This document shows, piece by piece, positions 1-11,495 of a stretch of 64,000 bases of DNA (its first letter is position 1; every line of letters begins with the position of its first letter). This stretch comes from Zygnema cylindricum. Taxonomy: Eukaryota > Streptophyta > Zygnematophyceae > Zygnematales > Zygnemataceae. The notes beneath the pieces were generated by a model. The model searched no databases, was not told the origin of the DNA, and was given only the letters and a program-made list of their open reading frames with translations. The translations under genes were made by a program, and so were the position numbers. The stretch spans positions 125,475-189,474 of the forward strand of contig JBBHKE010001131.1 in NCBI GenBank assembly GCA_037447655.1. Direction: 5' to 3'.

Positions 1-389
1 TAAGGTGCCTCCTATTTAAATGCTTGGCAGCCATGTTTCTGTATTCTTAAGTTTGAATATCGTTTTCCTCGGTCTTCACGGCCGCTGCTCAAGGTGTCGT
101 GGCGATAGGAGAAAGAGGTGTCTCCTTCCTTTTCCCCTTTTCGGACACATAGCTGTCCCCTACTTTTGCCTCCTCCGTTGGGGCAGATAATGCTGCATAA
201 AACCTCACTCCACTAAACCTTGGTGTAATTTCCCAAAGGTTGACGTTTCACTTGTCCACTTACGATACCCTAGTATCAATTTTCACACAAAGCCCCCGTT
301 ATCAAGGCTTCCCAAGAAATGAACCCACATCCGATGAAGATGGACACCCTAGACGGTGCGCCCATAACCTACAATTTTGTATCCTCCAT
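1..389 (-). pseudogene. copia gag N-terminus, truncated by window edge
   Basis: Read on the minus strand this is the start of the copia gag found in the other copia copies here: an M-E-D/V start, then VMGxPSRV, a W-E-x-L-I-T-G-A-L-C-E segment and GIVSGQ. The frame has several stops, so it is dead. The start codon (complement of 387-389) lies inside the adjoining LTR. The primer-binding site (355-369) matches the anticodon arm of initiator tRNA-Met with one mismatch. The rest of the element lies to the left of the window. Confidence 0.75.
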
Positions 390-1377
390 TGTACTACACA
401 ATTCAAAAAGCCTCTAGATAGTTTTTGACTTACCCACTTTCAATTAAGACCACTACTACCCAAGCAAGAAAATAGACAATCTAACAGCACCCCTGTGCAA
501 TCTGGACTCCTTTTAGTCTACAACAAAAAAAAATCTCAAAAAACGCCCAACAAGGCGATTAGTTATTAAGTGGGAAAGACACCAATATATATATCAGCTT
601 ACTTGGGGAGAGGCGGCTACTTCCTCAATCTTCTAAGTCCTTAACCCCTCTCACAACCCCTATCTGATGATGTACGAAACAATCACAAGACTGTAAAGTA
701 CAGAAAGGAACTACGGCCGATGTCCTTTTTGTACAGCTTGTGTACAACAAAGCCATGGAGTGGACATCTGTCTCTTTCGGACTTGTCCTCATGCTCCCCG
801 GGATTCCCGCTTCCCAATGCTATCTTGCCATGTGGCGCCAGGTCATATCATGCCCAAAAAACCGCCAAAGCGGCCATTCCGAGATCTCGGCGATGATGTG
901 TGTCATCGGATCCTAACAGGACATTAATATATGCCGTTTAAAACAAATGTGCGATAAATTTGTTTCGTGCGGGTATTTGTTTGCACTATATTCCAACTAG
1001 TCTCTATATCCTTTATTTCTCATTCCCTTAATCGGATAAAAGGTCTTAGACAATGTTTAAGTAGCATTCAAACCCTATGTAGTCTAACGAACTCCTACAA
1101 GAGACCGGTTAGAGCTGACGCTTACGCCTCGCTTTGCTGGTCGGAGGTTCAAGTCCTGTTGGACTCTACCTTTTTGTTAATGAGTGACTTATGTCACTTT
1201 TTGGTCCACCTTATGGAGCTGAGGCAGCCATGGCTCCACCTTTCTCTCTTTCTTTTAATGACTACAACAAGTAAAGGGGCTAGATGGAGGAGGTGGAGGC
1301 AAGTTGCCTACGCTTTCTCTTTTACTTTTATTCTATTAAGACCTAGAAAATACCCCCTAAATCTAGTAATTTCAACA
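370..1377 (-). repeat. copia 5' LTR (minus orientation)
   Basis: Minus-strand LTR of about 1.0 kb. It starts TGTTGAAATT at 1377 and ends at 370, where the usual terminal CA has become TA on the element strand. It contains the family-wide CCATGGCT hairpin near 1215-1310 and a tRNA-like stretch with box B GTTCAAGTC near 1150. Closest relative in the window is the solo LTR 53382-54379. Confidence 0.8.
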
Positions 1378-1787
1378 AAGTGTGCATGAGATTGCCATTG
1401 GATACAAGTTCAGTTGGCAAGCTTCGCTTTTGTCCTACAATCCTTACTTTATCTTGTTTGGACGACATCCCATCCTGCCAGGCGCTGCCTTGGCCCAAGC
1501 TGTGGTCCTCTTGGAAATAAATAACCAGGGGACGGTCAAAAAACTGATTGCTGATAGTACCAAAGTGTTCCACCGAGAGATGCCTCTCGCCATGTGGAAT
1601 TTACAAGCAGCTCAACACCGTGATCGGCTATGGTATTCACAGCGCCGAAACGAAAATTATATACCATGGCAACAACGATTTATGCCCTGGGACTTTGTGT
1701 ATAGGATACAACAAAAAACGACACGGTGGATATTTCTGCCGGGCAAGTAATTCTAAAAGTAGTAGAGGTTTCCAACAAGGGAGTTCT
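1378..1787 (+). pseudogene. gypsy-3 integrase C-terminal fragment, left half
   Basis: A mostly open frame from 1382 reads like the end of the integrase catalytic region and the C-terminal domain of a Ty3/gypsy polyprotein: SPYFILFGRHPILP-type motif, KLIADxTKVF, AQHRD, and the FMPWDFVY strand usual in these C-termini. It stops at 1750 and continues in another frame to 1787, where the copia array begins. The continuation is at 8779. Its 5' side is cut by the LTR ending at 1377. It belongs to a different gypsy family from the two larger ones in this window. Confidence 0.7.
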
Positions 1788-3055
1788 TGAAATTCTATGG
1801 GTTCTATTCCCATACAAAATAAACAAATCCAAAGATGCTTATCTAGATAGTGCCGACTCTAAGTTCATACAAACCCAAATGACCAAACCCTGGTTAGAAC
1901 CCTAATACAGCTTCACCCCCGTGAAAGAAGACTTTCTGTGTGCTCAGTTCCCCCACAGAATGCAAAGTTAGAATATGAGTATTTGGACACATTCCCCCCC
2001 TTTGACTTTCCCTTAGAAATTCAGCCACCTTGGCAGGAAAAAAATCTGACGGACTACACCCATGTGTAACTCGAACTCCCTTGATCCAAAGCAAAAAGAA
2101 TCTCTAAATTTGCTCCCGTGAGCATTAAGTTATGACTATTCAAAGACAACGAATTTATACAGATAACCTCTGGGAGAGAGGGCTTTCAAAAAAAAGTCTA
2201 AGTTTTAAGAACCTACTCATACACTACATAATGTACATACAAAGTACGGTAGCCGCAGTACTTTATGTACGGAATTATGCGGCACCACTCTCGGTCTGCC
2301 ATGTGGCAAATAAGTCGTCATCGTTTTTGTCCCTTTTTTCTCTAGCATCTTATATGATGGTGCCACGTGTCAATATTCCTCCACTTTGGCGAAGCGTCGC
2401 CAAAAGAGCCATTTGGGAAGGCCAACACTCACGCGTGCCGTCCGTTCAAAAAACGACGATCAACATCAGCCGTTCGATCTTGATGACGGCCAAATCTTTT
2501 TTAGGGTATTGAATTTCTAAGGTCGTGGTCCTCTTTCACGTTCCATGTTTCCCGTTAATTTGGTCCATTAAAAAAAAACCTTCATTACGTGACCTTTTAT
2601 TAAAGTATCGAGTCATATACATCTATCAATCTTCAACGCCTTAGTGGATAATGCGTACGACTAATAGTAGTACGCAAAACCAGGTTCAAATTTTAATAAA
2701 GGCAATTTTGTTATCTCTTATTTGGTATTCTCTACGCATAAACTTGTACATACGTATTATACCCTAAATATCTCAACATTGGTCTTAGATTATAGGATAA
2801 AGTTTATAGCTACCAGCTTACCGATGTGTCCAGGATAAAATCTTGGTTCTAACATACCTTTTATTACAAACTAAGTATAAGCCTATTCTTTGTCTCCTAA
2901 GACAGTACAGGCAGCCATGGCTCTATCTCTTTCTCCAGTATTCGGTGACTGCACCTAGTATAGGGACTAGAGATTAGAGCAAGGAGTAGGCTGCTTGTGC
3001 TGACTTCCTCTTATTTTTCCTTTATTAAGACCTAGAAAATACATACATTTCAACA
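1788..3055 (-). repeat. copia LTR 1 of array
   Basis: On the element strand it starts TGTTGAAATG and ends in TTTCA. It carries the CCATGGCT hairpin (about 2913-2990), GCCACGTGTC (2362-2371), and two tRNA-like modules on the plus strand (near 2640-2700 and 2800-2860). A polypurine tract follows directly to the right (3056 on, read on minus), so this is a 3' LTR. Confidence 0.85.
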
Positions 3056-4225
3056 CTTCCCTTATTTTCTAGTTTACTTTCCTTTCAACTCCTACCAAAA
3101 ACATTTTTCTTTTCTTTTTCCTCTTACTTTCCTTCTCATAAAAATTTAAGTAAATAACCTCATATTCAAAAAAGTCTATTAGATGAGCTGAAAAATACAT
3201 TGCATCTTGTTGATCTAACATTTTATTTAGCATCCCACTTTTTATAAATCAGTGCAAAGATTTTTTCCACCTCATCTCTTTTCCATCCACAAAATATCCA
3301 ATTTCCCTCTTTCAATTCAAAAAACCAGCCCCATCTCCAATCTGTAACACACACCCAGATGCTAACCCTTTTACAGGCACAATCTCATAGATGGCATCAC
3401 TCCCATTAGTGATGTTAAAACCATTATCCCCCAAATTTATCCTTAAATCAAGAGTCCTTACTAAGTTCCTCATAAAATCTACATCTTCCGAACGTATATT
3501 TTTATCCATGAGAATTACCATTTTTTTTTAACTTTCCTCACTTGCTCCCCTATAATTCTTTCCACTGTCACTTACTACTTTTATACCCAAAGAATATTTA
3601 TCCTCCCCTAAACCTTTAACCAAATATTGCTCTTCTCCCCTATCCTTTGGAGCCCCCTCTATACTTACTTCTCCCCCTACTTCGAAATTCATTGAAGTCT
3701 CCTTTTCCGACCAGGTTTCTGTTTCCAAAATATTTTTGAAATTATCCTTGTTAAATTATTTTTCCACTTTTTCATTTATCGATCCTAGATAGGTTAGGTT
3801 TAAAAGAGTGATAGCTATGGATTTAGACACGTATATAAGTATAAGGTTTTTTTGCAATAGTGTTTTTGTACTCCTTAATTTTATTATCATTTTTTTCAGT
3901 TTTAGTTATGACCCCTACAAGTGGAGCCGTAGCCGAGAGCCTAGCTCCCCTCACCATAGGTGTTCCTTTTCCTTCTCCCTTTTCCCCTTATCCATGGCGA
4001 TGATTTTCCCTTCACCTTCCGTTGCATCTGAACTACGGTTAATTTTATGAGAAGCCCCACGTGAATATCCGTAGTGAGTTCCACCAAAGCCCGGTGGCGG
4101 ACATCTCACTTGTCCCGAAATAATTCCCTATAAGTGATTTTCGAAAAGCAATTCCTCCATCGTAAATTCCCAATAAGTGAAGTCAATTCCATCAGACATA
4201 GGCACCCTATGGTGGGCCTATAACC
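3056..4225 (-). pseudogene. Gag-type copia derivative, internal region 1
   Basis: Only about 1.2 kb between LTRs. Reading from the primer-binding site (4211-4225, one mismatch to GGTTATGGGCCCACC) it has a remnant of the gag N-terminus (about 4225-3930). It then jumps to a region related to the end of reverse transcriptase and start of RNase H: a KYSLGIKV segment, FMRNLVRTLDL, and GLASGCVLQIGDGAG. Protease, integrase and the catalytic core of reverse transcriptase are missing. The gag start ATG is lost (ATA). It is a shorter version of the units at 5513-7469 and 23924-25758. Confidence 0.7.
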
Positions 4226-5512
4226 TGAAATCCTATGGATTCTATTCCCCAACAGAATTCGCAGATCCAAAGAAGCTTATCTAGATAGTTCCAACTCCAA
4301 GTTTATACAAACCCAAATGACTAACACACTGACTGTCAGAACCCCAAAAGAACTTCACCCCTTGTGAAAGAAGACTTTCTATGTGCTGAGTTCCCCCATT
4401 TAATGCAAAGTTAGAATATGAGTATTCGGACACATTCCCCCACTTTAAATTTCCCTTAGAAATTCAGACACCCTGGCATGATAAAGCCTAACCAACTACA
4501 CCCATGTGAAGCATGGACTCTCGTGAGTCTGGAGCAAAAAGAATCTTCTAATTTGCTCCCCTGAGCATTAAATTATGACTGTTCAAAGAGAGCATATTTA
4601 TACAGATGGCCTCTGGGGAAGAGGGCTTTCAAAAAAAAGTCTAAGTTCTAAGAACCTACTCATACACTACATAATGTATATACAAAGTACGGTAGCCGCC
4701 GTACTTTATGTACGGATAATGCGGCTCCACTCTCGGTCTGCCACGTGGCAAATAAGTCATCGTCGTTCTATCCCTTTTTTCTCCAACATCCTATTGGATG
4801 GTGCCACGTGTCAACTTTCCTCCATTTTGGCGAAGCGTCGCCAAAAGAGACATTAGGGCAGGCCGGCACTCATGCGTGCCATCTATTCAAAATACGACGA
4901 TCAACATCAGCCGTTCGATCTTGAGGACGGGCCAAATCTTTTTTCGGATGTTGAATTTCTAAGGCTGTCGTCTTTTTTCACGTTCCGTGTTTTTCGTTGA
5001 AATTCCACTAACGTCAATTTGGTCTATTAAAAAAACTATCGTTACGTGACGTTTTATTAAAGTTTCGAGCCAAATACATCTATCAATTTTCAACGCCTTA
5101 GTGGATAAGGCGTACATCTAATAGTCGTTCGCAAACCCAGGTTCAAATCTTGATAAAGGCAATTTTGTTATCTCTTATTTGGTATTCTCTACGCTTAAAC
5201 TTGTTTATACTTATTGTACCCTAAATGTCTCACTATTGGTGCTAGACTATAGGATAAAGTTAATAGCTACCAACTTACTGATGTGTCCAGGATCAAATCT
5301 CGGTTCTAGCATACCTTTTATTACAAACTAAGTATAAGCCTATTATTAGTCTCCTTGGACTTTATAAGCAGCCATGGCTCTAGCTCTCTCTCTAGTCTTT
5401 AGTGGCTGCACCAAGTATAGGTACTGGAGATTAGAGCAAGGAGTAGGCTGCTTGTGCTAACTTCCTCTTATTTTTCCTTAATTCAGACCTAGAAAATACA
5501 TACATTTTAACA
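4226..5512 (-). repeat. copia LTR 2 of array (shared)
   Basis: Acts as 5' LTR for the unit on its left (primer-binding site at 4211-4225) and as 3' LTR for the unit on its right (polypurine tract from 5513). It contains GCCACGTGTC (4803-4812), the CCATGGCT hairpin (about 5372-5450), and two plus-strand tRNA-like modules near 5095-5160 and 5245-5310. Confidence 0.85.
5095..5162 (+). other. tRNA-like module inside LTR
   Basis: Reads like a degenerate tRNA: a D-arm-like TTAGTGGATAAGGCG (5098-5112), a partly paired middle arm, then box B GTTCAAATC (5141-5149, fits GWTCRANNC). It lacks a full acceptor stem, so it is not a tRNA gene. Equivalent stretches occur in most copia LTRs here, always antisense to the element. 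Confidence 0.5.
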
Positions 5513-7469
5513 CTCCCCTTGTTTTCTAGTCTACTTTCCTTTCAATTCCTACCAAAAACATTTTTCTTTTCTTTTTCCTCTTTCTTTTTTTCTCATCAAA
5601 CTTTAAGTAAAAAACCTCATATTCAAAAAGGTCTATGAGTTGAGCTGTAAAATACATTGCATCTTGTTGATTTGATATTTTATTTAGCATCCCACTTTTT
5701 ATAAATCCGAGCAAAGATTTTATCCACGTCATCTCTTTTCCATCCACACAATATCCAATTTCCCTCTTTTAATTCAAACAGCCAGCCCCATCTCCAATCT
5801 GTAACACACACCCAGATGCTAACCCTTTTAGAGGCACAACCTCATAGATGGCATCACTCCCATTATTGATGTTAAAACCATTAACCCCCGAATTTATCGT
5901 TAAATCAAAAGTCCCCACTAAGTTCCTCATAAAATCTACATCTTCCAAACATTTATTTTTATCCATGAGATTTACACATTTTTTTGAACTTTCCTCACTT
6001 GCTCCCATGGAATTCTTTCCAATATCACTTACTACTGTTATACCCAAAGAAAATTTCTCCTCCCTTAAACCTTTAATCAAGTATTCCTCTTCTCCCCTAT
6101 CGTTTGGATCCCTCTCTATACTTACTTCTCCCCTTACTTCGAAATTCGTTGAAGTCTCCCTTTCCGATCAGTATTATGTTTTCAAAATCTCTATGAAATT
6201 ATCCTCGTTAATTTTATTTTTCCTTTTTTCACTTTTGGATCCTAGATCTGACTTTCTCATTTCTCAGTAATACACTCTACACTCCTTTACATCCTCAAGT
6301 ACCTCCTCTCTCTTTACTTCTCTTATTCCTCCAAAAGCACATTGTTGCTTTCCTGGAATATATGTGTGCTTTTCTCTATTCGCCATACTACCGATGTGAA
6401 GAAGATTCAAAATATCTTCATCCACTTTCTCCTTTTCCCTTTCTTCCTCATTCACATTCCAACTTCTATTTTTTTCCAAACAAGGACACTCTTCTATATA
6501 GTGACCCGGTTCCCTACAAAAGAAGCAAACCCCTTTTGTCAAAGCTCTCCTCTCTTTCCCCCTCCCTCTCTTTCCACCAAAGTTCCGATAAGTTTTACCT
6601 TTGTCTTTCTTCTTCTCATCACACTTGCGTCAATCACCGTCATTCCTCTCATCACACTTTCGCCAGTCACCACCTGTTGTTACTGCATTCACCCTGTCAC
6701 TACCCCTACGAAGCTCCAAAGTGCTTTCCCTCACAAGAATCATCCCCATGGTAATGCTCCAAGTCCATGAGGAGCCATCCATTCCCTGCATACGGTTAAT
6801 GATGTTATCGTACTCATCTAGGAGTTTCATGATTAGTGTGTTTTTCTTTCTCTCCTTAGATTCTACATATCTTACACTAGCAAGCTCAACATATAACGCA
6901 ACAATATCATTGCAAAACTCTATCATGCTTCTGCCTTTATAAACACAGGCCTTTATTTCCTGTTTTACTAAGTGCTGGTTGTGTATAGTCTCACCCTTAA
7001 AAATCTGAATTAATGTTTCCCAGATTTCTAAATACTTTTTTAGGTTTAAAAGAGTGATAGCTATGGACTTAGACACGTATCTAAGTATATGATATTTTGC
7101 AATAGTGTTTTTGTACTACTAAATTTTACTGTCATTTTCAGTTTTAGTTATGACCCCTACAAGTGGAACCGTAGCCGAGAGCCTAGCTCCCCTCACCATA
7201 GGTGTTCCTTTCCCTTCTCCCTTTTCCCCTCATCCATGGCGATGATTTTCCCTTCACCTTTCGTTGCATGTGAATTGCGGTTGATTTTATGAGAAGCCCC
7301 ACGTGAATTTGCGTAGTGAGTTCCACCAAAGCCCGGTTGCAAGCATCTCAATTGTCCAGAAACAATTCCCCATAAGTGCCTTTCGAAAATCAATCCCTCC
7401 ATCGTAAATTTCCAATAAGTGAAGTTTGTTCCATCAAACATAGGCACCCTAGATGGTGGGCCCATAATC
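5513..7469 (-). pseudogene. Gag-type copia derivative, internal region 2
   Basis: Minus-strand internal region of about 2 kb. From the primer-binding site (7455-7469) an open frame runs from 7537 inside the LTR through VMGPPSRVP-like sequence to about 7193. The gag then continues at 7076-6630 (MSKSIAITLL start, WETLIQIF, MKLLDEYDNII) and reaches a zinc knuckle CFFCREPGHYIEEC (about 6490-6531) and an acidic tail. After that it passes straight into a decayed reverse transcriptase/RNase H tail (6080-5526: EEKFSLGITV, GLASGCVLQIGDGAG, WIKSLLGF) and a Lys/Arg-rich end. Protease, integrase and most of reverse transcriptase are absent. Stops separate the gag blocks. Confidence 0.8.
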
Positions 7470-8778
7470 TGAAATCCTATGAGTTCTATTCCCCCACAGA
7501 ATTCGCATATCCAAAGAAGCTTATGTAGATAGTGCAAACTCCAAGTTGATATAAACCCAAATCACTAACACCTTGACAGTCAAAACCCCAGTAGATGTTC
7601 ACCCCTTGTTAAAGAAGACTTTCTGTGTGCTCAGTTCCCCCATATAATGCAAAGTTAGAATATGAGTATTCGAACACATTCCCCCACTTTGAATTTCCCT
7701 TAGAAATTCAGCCACCCTGGAAGGAAAAAACCTAACTAACTACACCCATGTGAAGCATGGACTCCCGTTAGTCCGGAGCAAAAAGAATTTTTTAATTTGC
7801 TTCCCTGAGCATTAAGTTATGATTGTTCAAAGACAACATATTTATACAGATGGCCTTTGGGGAAGAGGGCTTTCAAAAAAAAGTCTAAGTTCTAAGAACC
7901 TACTCATACACTACATAATGTATATATAAAGTACGGTAGCCGTCGTACTTTATGTACGGATAATGCGGCTCCACTCTCGGTCTGCCATGTGGCAAATAAG
8001 TCATACTCGTTCTGTCCCTCTCTTTTCTAACATCCTATAGGATGGTGCCACGTGTCAACTTTCCTTCACTTTGGCGAAGCGTCGCCAAAAGAGCCATTAG
8101 GGCAGGCCGGCACTCACGTGTGCCTTTTGTTCAAAATACGACGATCAACATCAGTCGTTCGATCTTGAGGACGGGCCAAATCTTTTTCCGGCCGTTGTAT
8201 TTCTAAGGTCGTCGTCCTTTTTCACGTTCCGTGTTTTGTGTTGAAATTCCACTGAAGACAATTTGGTCCATTAAATAAAAGCGTCATAACGTGACGTTTT
8301 ATTAAAGTATTGAACCATATACGTCTATCAAATTTCAACGCTTTAGTGGATATGGAGTAAAACTAATAGTCGTTCGCAGACCTAGTTTCAAATCTTGACA
8401 AATGCAGTTTTGTCATCTCTTATTTGGTATTCTCTGCGCATAAACTTGTATATACTTATTGTACCCTGAGTATCTCAGCATTGCTCTTAGACTATAGGAA
8501 AAAGTTAATAGTCTATAGGATAAAGTTAATAGCTACCTGCTTACCGATGTGTCCAGGATGAAATCATGGTTCCAACATACCTTTTATTGTAGACTAAGTA
8601 TTAGCCTATTCTCTCTCTCTTTGGAAAATATAGGCAGCCATGGCTCTAGCTCTCTCTCCAGTCTTTACTCACTACACGAAGTATGGGTACTGGAGATTTG
8701 AGCAAGGAGGAGACTGCCTCTGCTGAATTCCTCTTATATTTCCTTTATTCATACCTAGAAAATACATACATTTCTACA
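7470..8778 (-). repeat. copia LTR 3 of array (5' LTR)
   Basis: Element-strand start is TGTAGAAATG at 8778; its end, ATTTCA, abuts the primer-binding site at 7469. Contains GCCACGTGTC (8047-8056), the CCATGGCT hairpin (about 8634-8730) and a short 22-bp tandem duplication near 8487-8530 that the other two LTRs lack. Confidence 0.85.
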
Positions 8779-8853
8779 GTATTTACGTTGGAAGTGAAGG
8801 ATGGCCTGAGAATTAAAGAGAATCAAATCAATGTAGCCCCTTGCCATATTTAG
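8779..8853 (+). pseudogene. gypsy-3 integrase tail, right half
   Basis: After dropping the first five bases (presumed target duplication) this continues the frame broken at 1787: LEVKDG, KENQINVAPCHI, then TAG at 8851-8853. An EVxDGxxIKE...APCH ending is usual at the C-terminus of such integrases. Confidence 0.65.
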
Positions 8854-9360
8854 GGATAGGAAGACAAACCCATTTTCCACCTAACTTACTTTGCTTACCC
8901 TTGTTCATGTTCCTCAGCCTGCACTTTGTCCTCCCCGCTGGGCAACGTCGTGGTCTCCCCTGGGAACCGTGTTGGTCTGTGACTAATGCAGCTAGTTTTG
9001 GCTTTAATCCTAACTCCCCTCCTCTTGGGAGCCATGCCCTCTACCCTCGGTCTGATGGTTCTGCGAGAACTGCTAACTGAACAGGTAAATATTCTATATA
9101 TCTTAGTCATGATTGACTAAGAGGGGGGGAAGTTGAGATCTCAGCCCAAAGTAGAGGGAGGGGGTATCTTTTCCATCTACCTAAGTATTCATTCCCAATG
9201 CTTGTGCGATTGTCCCCTATGTTTTGCATACACATCCACGGGAAGGATAATGGCAGAAATGGTATGATCACCATCCCGTGAAGCATCTGCATATGCGGTT
9301 ATTTGTACAAATCCTATTCAAACTACTACTGACATGGGCCTTCTTTTATATTTCCCAGGC
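8854..9360. other. Unassigned stretch
   Basis: About 500 bases with no recognisable gene. It probably mixes the 3' part of gypsy-3 and an unknown insertion. An open frame at 8841-9080 (+) has no recognisable domain. Confidence 0.4.
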
Positions 9361-10450
9361 ACGCTCGACAGCTCCTGAGTAAATGATTGACCCATCTTTG
9401 GGTGTTTCTTTCATAATTTGAAGGCACACTTTTGCCTTCTTGGAATTTTTATCTCCATGTCCTTTGTTTCTTGCTTTTTATCAAGGAGATGCTCCTCGTC
9501 CAATGTCTCTTCCTCGTCTCCATGCACGTGTGTTACTACAAGTTTCTTCTATTTCCCTCCTTGACTGGAATTCGTCTGTCCATCTTCAATTCGTAGCTTT
9601 GCCAATTTGGTGCAATCGTCCATCTAATGCCTGGATTTTATTCAAAAATGGCATACTCCCTTTGGGGGACCCTTTCCTCTCAGATTGTCCTTCTCTTCCC
9701 CCTCCACCAAAACGTTTGTAAGGTTTCCATCCATTTCGCTTCTTCTAATCTATCTTGGTTGCAAGTGCTTGAATACTAGGTTTTTTTTGACGGAGCTCTA
9801 TAGTATTCTCCTAAACCAAATTCATCCCAACAATAAGTTCCAAGTCCATCGGGTGTGAGGTAATTATTGAACCTATTTTACAATATTTTCATACTCATCT
9901 AAAATTTTCATGATAAGAGTATTTACTTAATGTTTTTTTGTCTCTACCTTTCTTGCACTCTCAAGTTTAACATAAAGTCGAGCAAGATCATTTCAAAATT
10001 CTAGCATGCTAGCATCTTGATAAACATAGGCTTATATTTTTTTGTCTACTTGATGTTGTTCCTCGATAGTTCCACTCTTATAGAAGCTCACTAGAATCTT
10101 CCGGACTTTTGCAATCTTAGTTAGATTCTGAAGGGGAAGAGCAATTTCTTGTTAGAGATTCGTCAAAATGACATGTTTAGCCTCCTAATTTTTGTAGTGC
10201 CAAACTCCTAGTCATTCTACTCTATTTTTTATACAGCTGGTGTCATTACTGCCCCAGTTGTTGCTGCTCCAATTGCCCCAGGAATGGTTTTAATCTCCCC
10301 TTTCTCTCTATCTACAATGATGGTTTCTTCATCGTCCTCAGCTTCCTCTTAGGCTCTAGGCACTCCTCTGCCTTGTCTTGATGCTCTTGGAAATCAAGCT
10401 CCTCCAAAACCTGATGGGACTCCAATGCTCACTACAAGATACCTCACATA
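9361..10450 (-). pseudogene. Old copia gag and protease start, relic
   Basis: Minus strand, heavily decayed. Recognisable in order are GVPSGFGGA (about 10420), an LMKILDEYENIV-like stretch (about 9890), a zinc-knuckle relic with stops (KGVCHF...DDCTKL, about 9600-9690), PRRQKCAF (about 9425) and a protease-motif relic with YSGA where DSGA is expected (about 9375). It continues the gag N-terminus at 16813-16952, from which it is separated by the copia inserted at 10451-16812. Confidence 0.65.
10446..10450. repeat. Target site duplication ACATA, left
   Basis: Perfect 5-bp match to 16813-16817 on the other side of copia-B. Confidence 0.8.
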
Positions 10451-11495
10451 AGCAACTTTGAGACCTCCATTGGTCCTTAGAGTAGGCAGCTCACACGAAG
10501 CCCCTAGGATAACCCTGAGCCCTTTGAGTTTCCATAAGAATAACTTCCACCCTGACAGATAAAAACTCTAACGAACATCACCCTTGTGAAGAAAATACTC
10601 CCTTGAGTCGAGAGCAAAAGGAATCTTTGAATTTGCTACTCTAAGGAGTAGGTTTTGAATGGTCAAAGATGACCTTTTGTACAAAAAGGTCTACCTACCC
10701 AATTTTTCAAGTCTTGAATCCCTCTGTAAACCCTATACTAATAGAGTACAGCACCAATCAAATTACTCTGTCATAGAAAAAGTATAGGTGGCGAAGTACT
10801 TTATATACGACCATCGTACAGTATGGTTAAAATGTCGACGCATACCATATCCGGATTTTTTCCCGTATTCTCTGGAGATGCCGCAAGCCAATGTGGTTGT
10901 GCCACGTGTCACTTCACGTGGCCATGCGTGGAAAACGGCCAAAACGCCCATTCCGCGATCTCAGCATCTATCGGGGCTGTTCAATCAAGATCAGCTTTTA
11001 ATTTTAGCCGTCAAAAATAATTTTGTGGTATTTGTTTTGCCGTCGAAACAAATGCGCGGTATTCTTTTCATGGAGTTCCGTACACCATACTTTACAAAAC
11101 TATATCTATGTCATAAGAATTTGTTTGCGCCGCTAAATGAAATTGTCTACGTACATATCTTTAAATAATTACGAAACCCTATAAACCTCTGCATTAATTC
11201 TAGACTAATAAGATAAAGCTACTGCCTATTGGTGCCTTAACGAACGCCAGGTACCATGTTCAAATCGTTGGTCCGTGAAGTTGCCTTTTGGTAAACCTAC
11301 CAAACTACTACCTCTCTCTCTCTCTAGAGAGCATAGGCAGCCATGGCTCTGGCTCCCTCTCCAACCTTCAATGACTGCGACAAGTGTGGGAGTTGAAGTG
11401 AGGAGTTAGAGGTAGACTGCCTCTGCTTTTATTTTGCATCTTATCTTTTACAAGTTTAAACCTAGAAAATACTAAAAGAAACTTTAATTTCTGCA
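10451..11495 (-). repeat. copia-B 3' LTR
   Basis: About 1.05 kb. Its last base pair on the element strand is mutated (CT for CA, seen as AGCAACTTTG at 10451, against TGCAACTTTG at 15753). Contains GCCACGTGTC (10901-10910) and the CCATGGCT hairpin (about 11335-11420). Confidence 0.88.

Larger units (their letters stand above)
1788..8778 (-). mobile_element. Tandem copia array, three LTRs and two internal regions
   Basis: Three similar LTRs (1788-3055, 4226-5512, 7470-8778) alternate with two shortened internal regions, all on the minus strand. Each internal region starts at a primer-binding site and ends at a polypurine tract. The flanking 5-mers, GTTCT (1783-1787) and GTATT (8779-8783), look like a diverged target duplication, because dropping one copy puts the interrupted integrase back in frame. 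The middle LTR serves both units, as expected from unequal recombination between LTRs of neighbouring or allelic copies. Confidence 0.8.

Noticed and set aside
8841-9110. Overlapping open frames on both strands as a host gene
   Set aside because: No domain, surrounded by decayed elements, and no splice or codon evidence.
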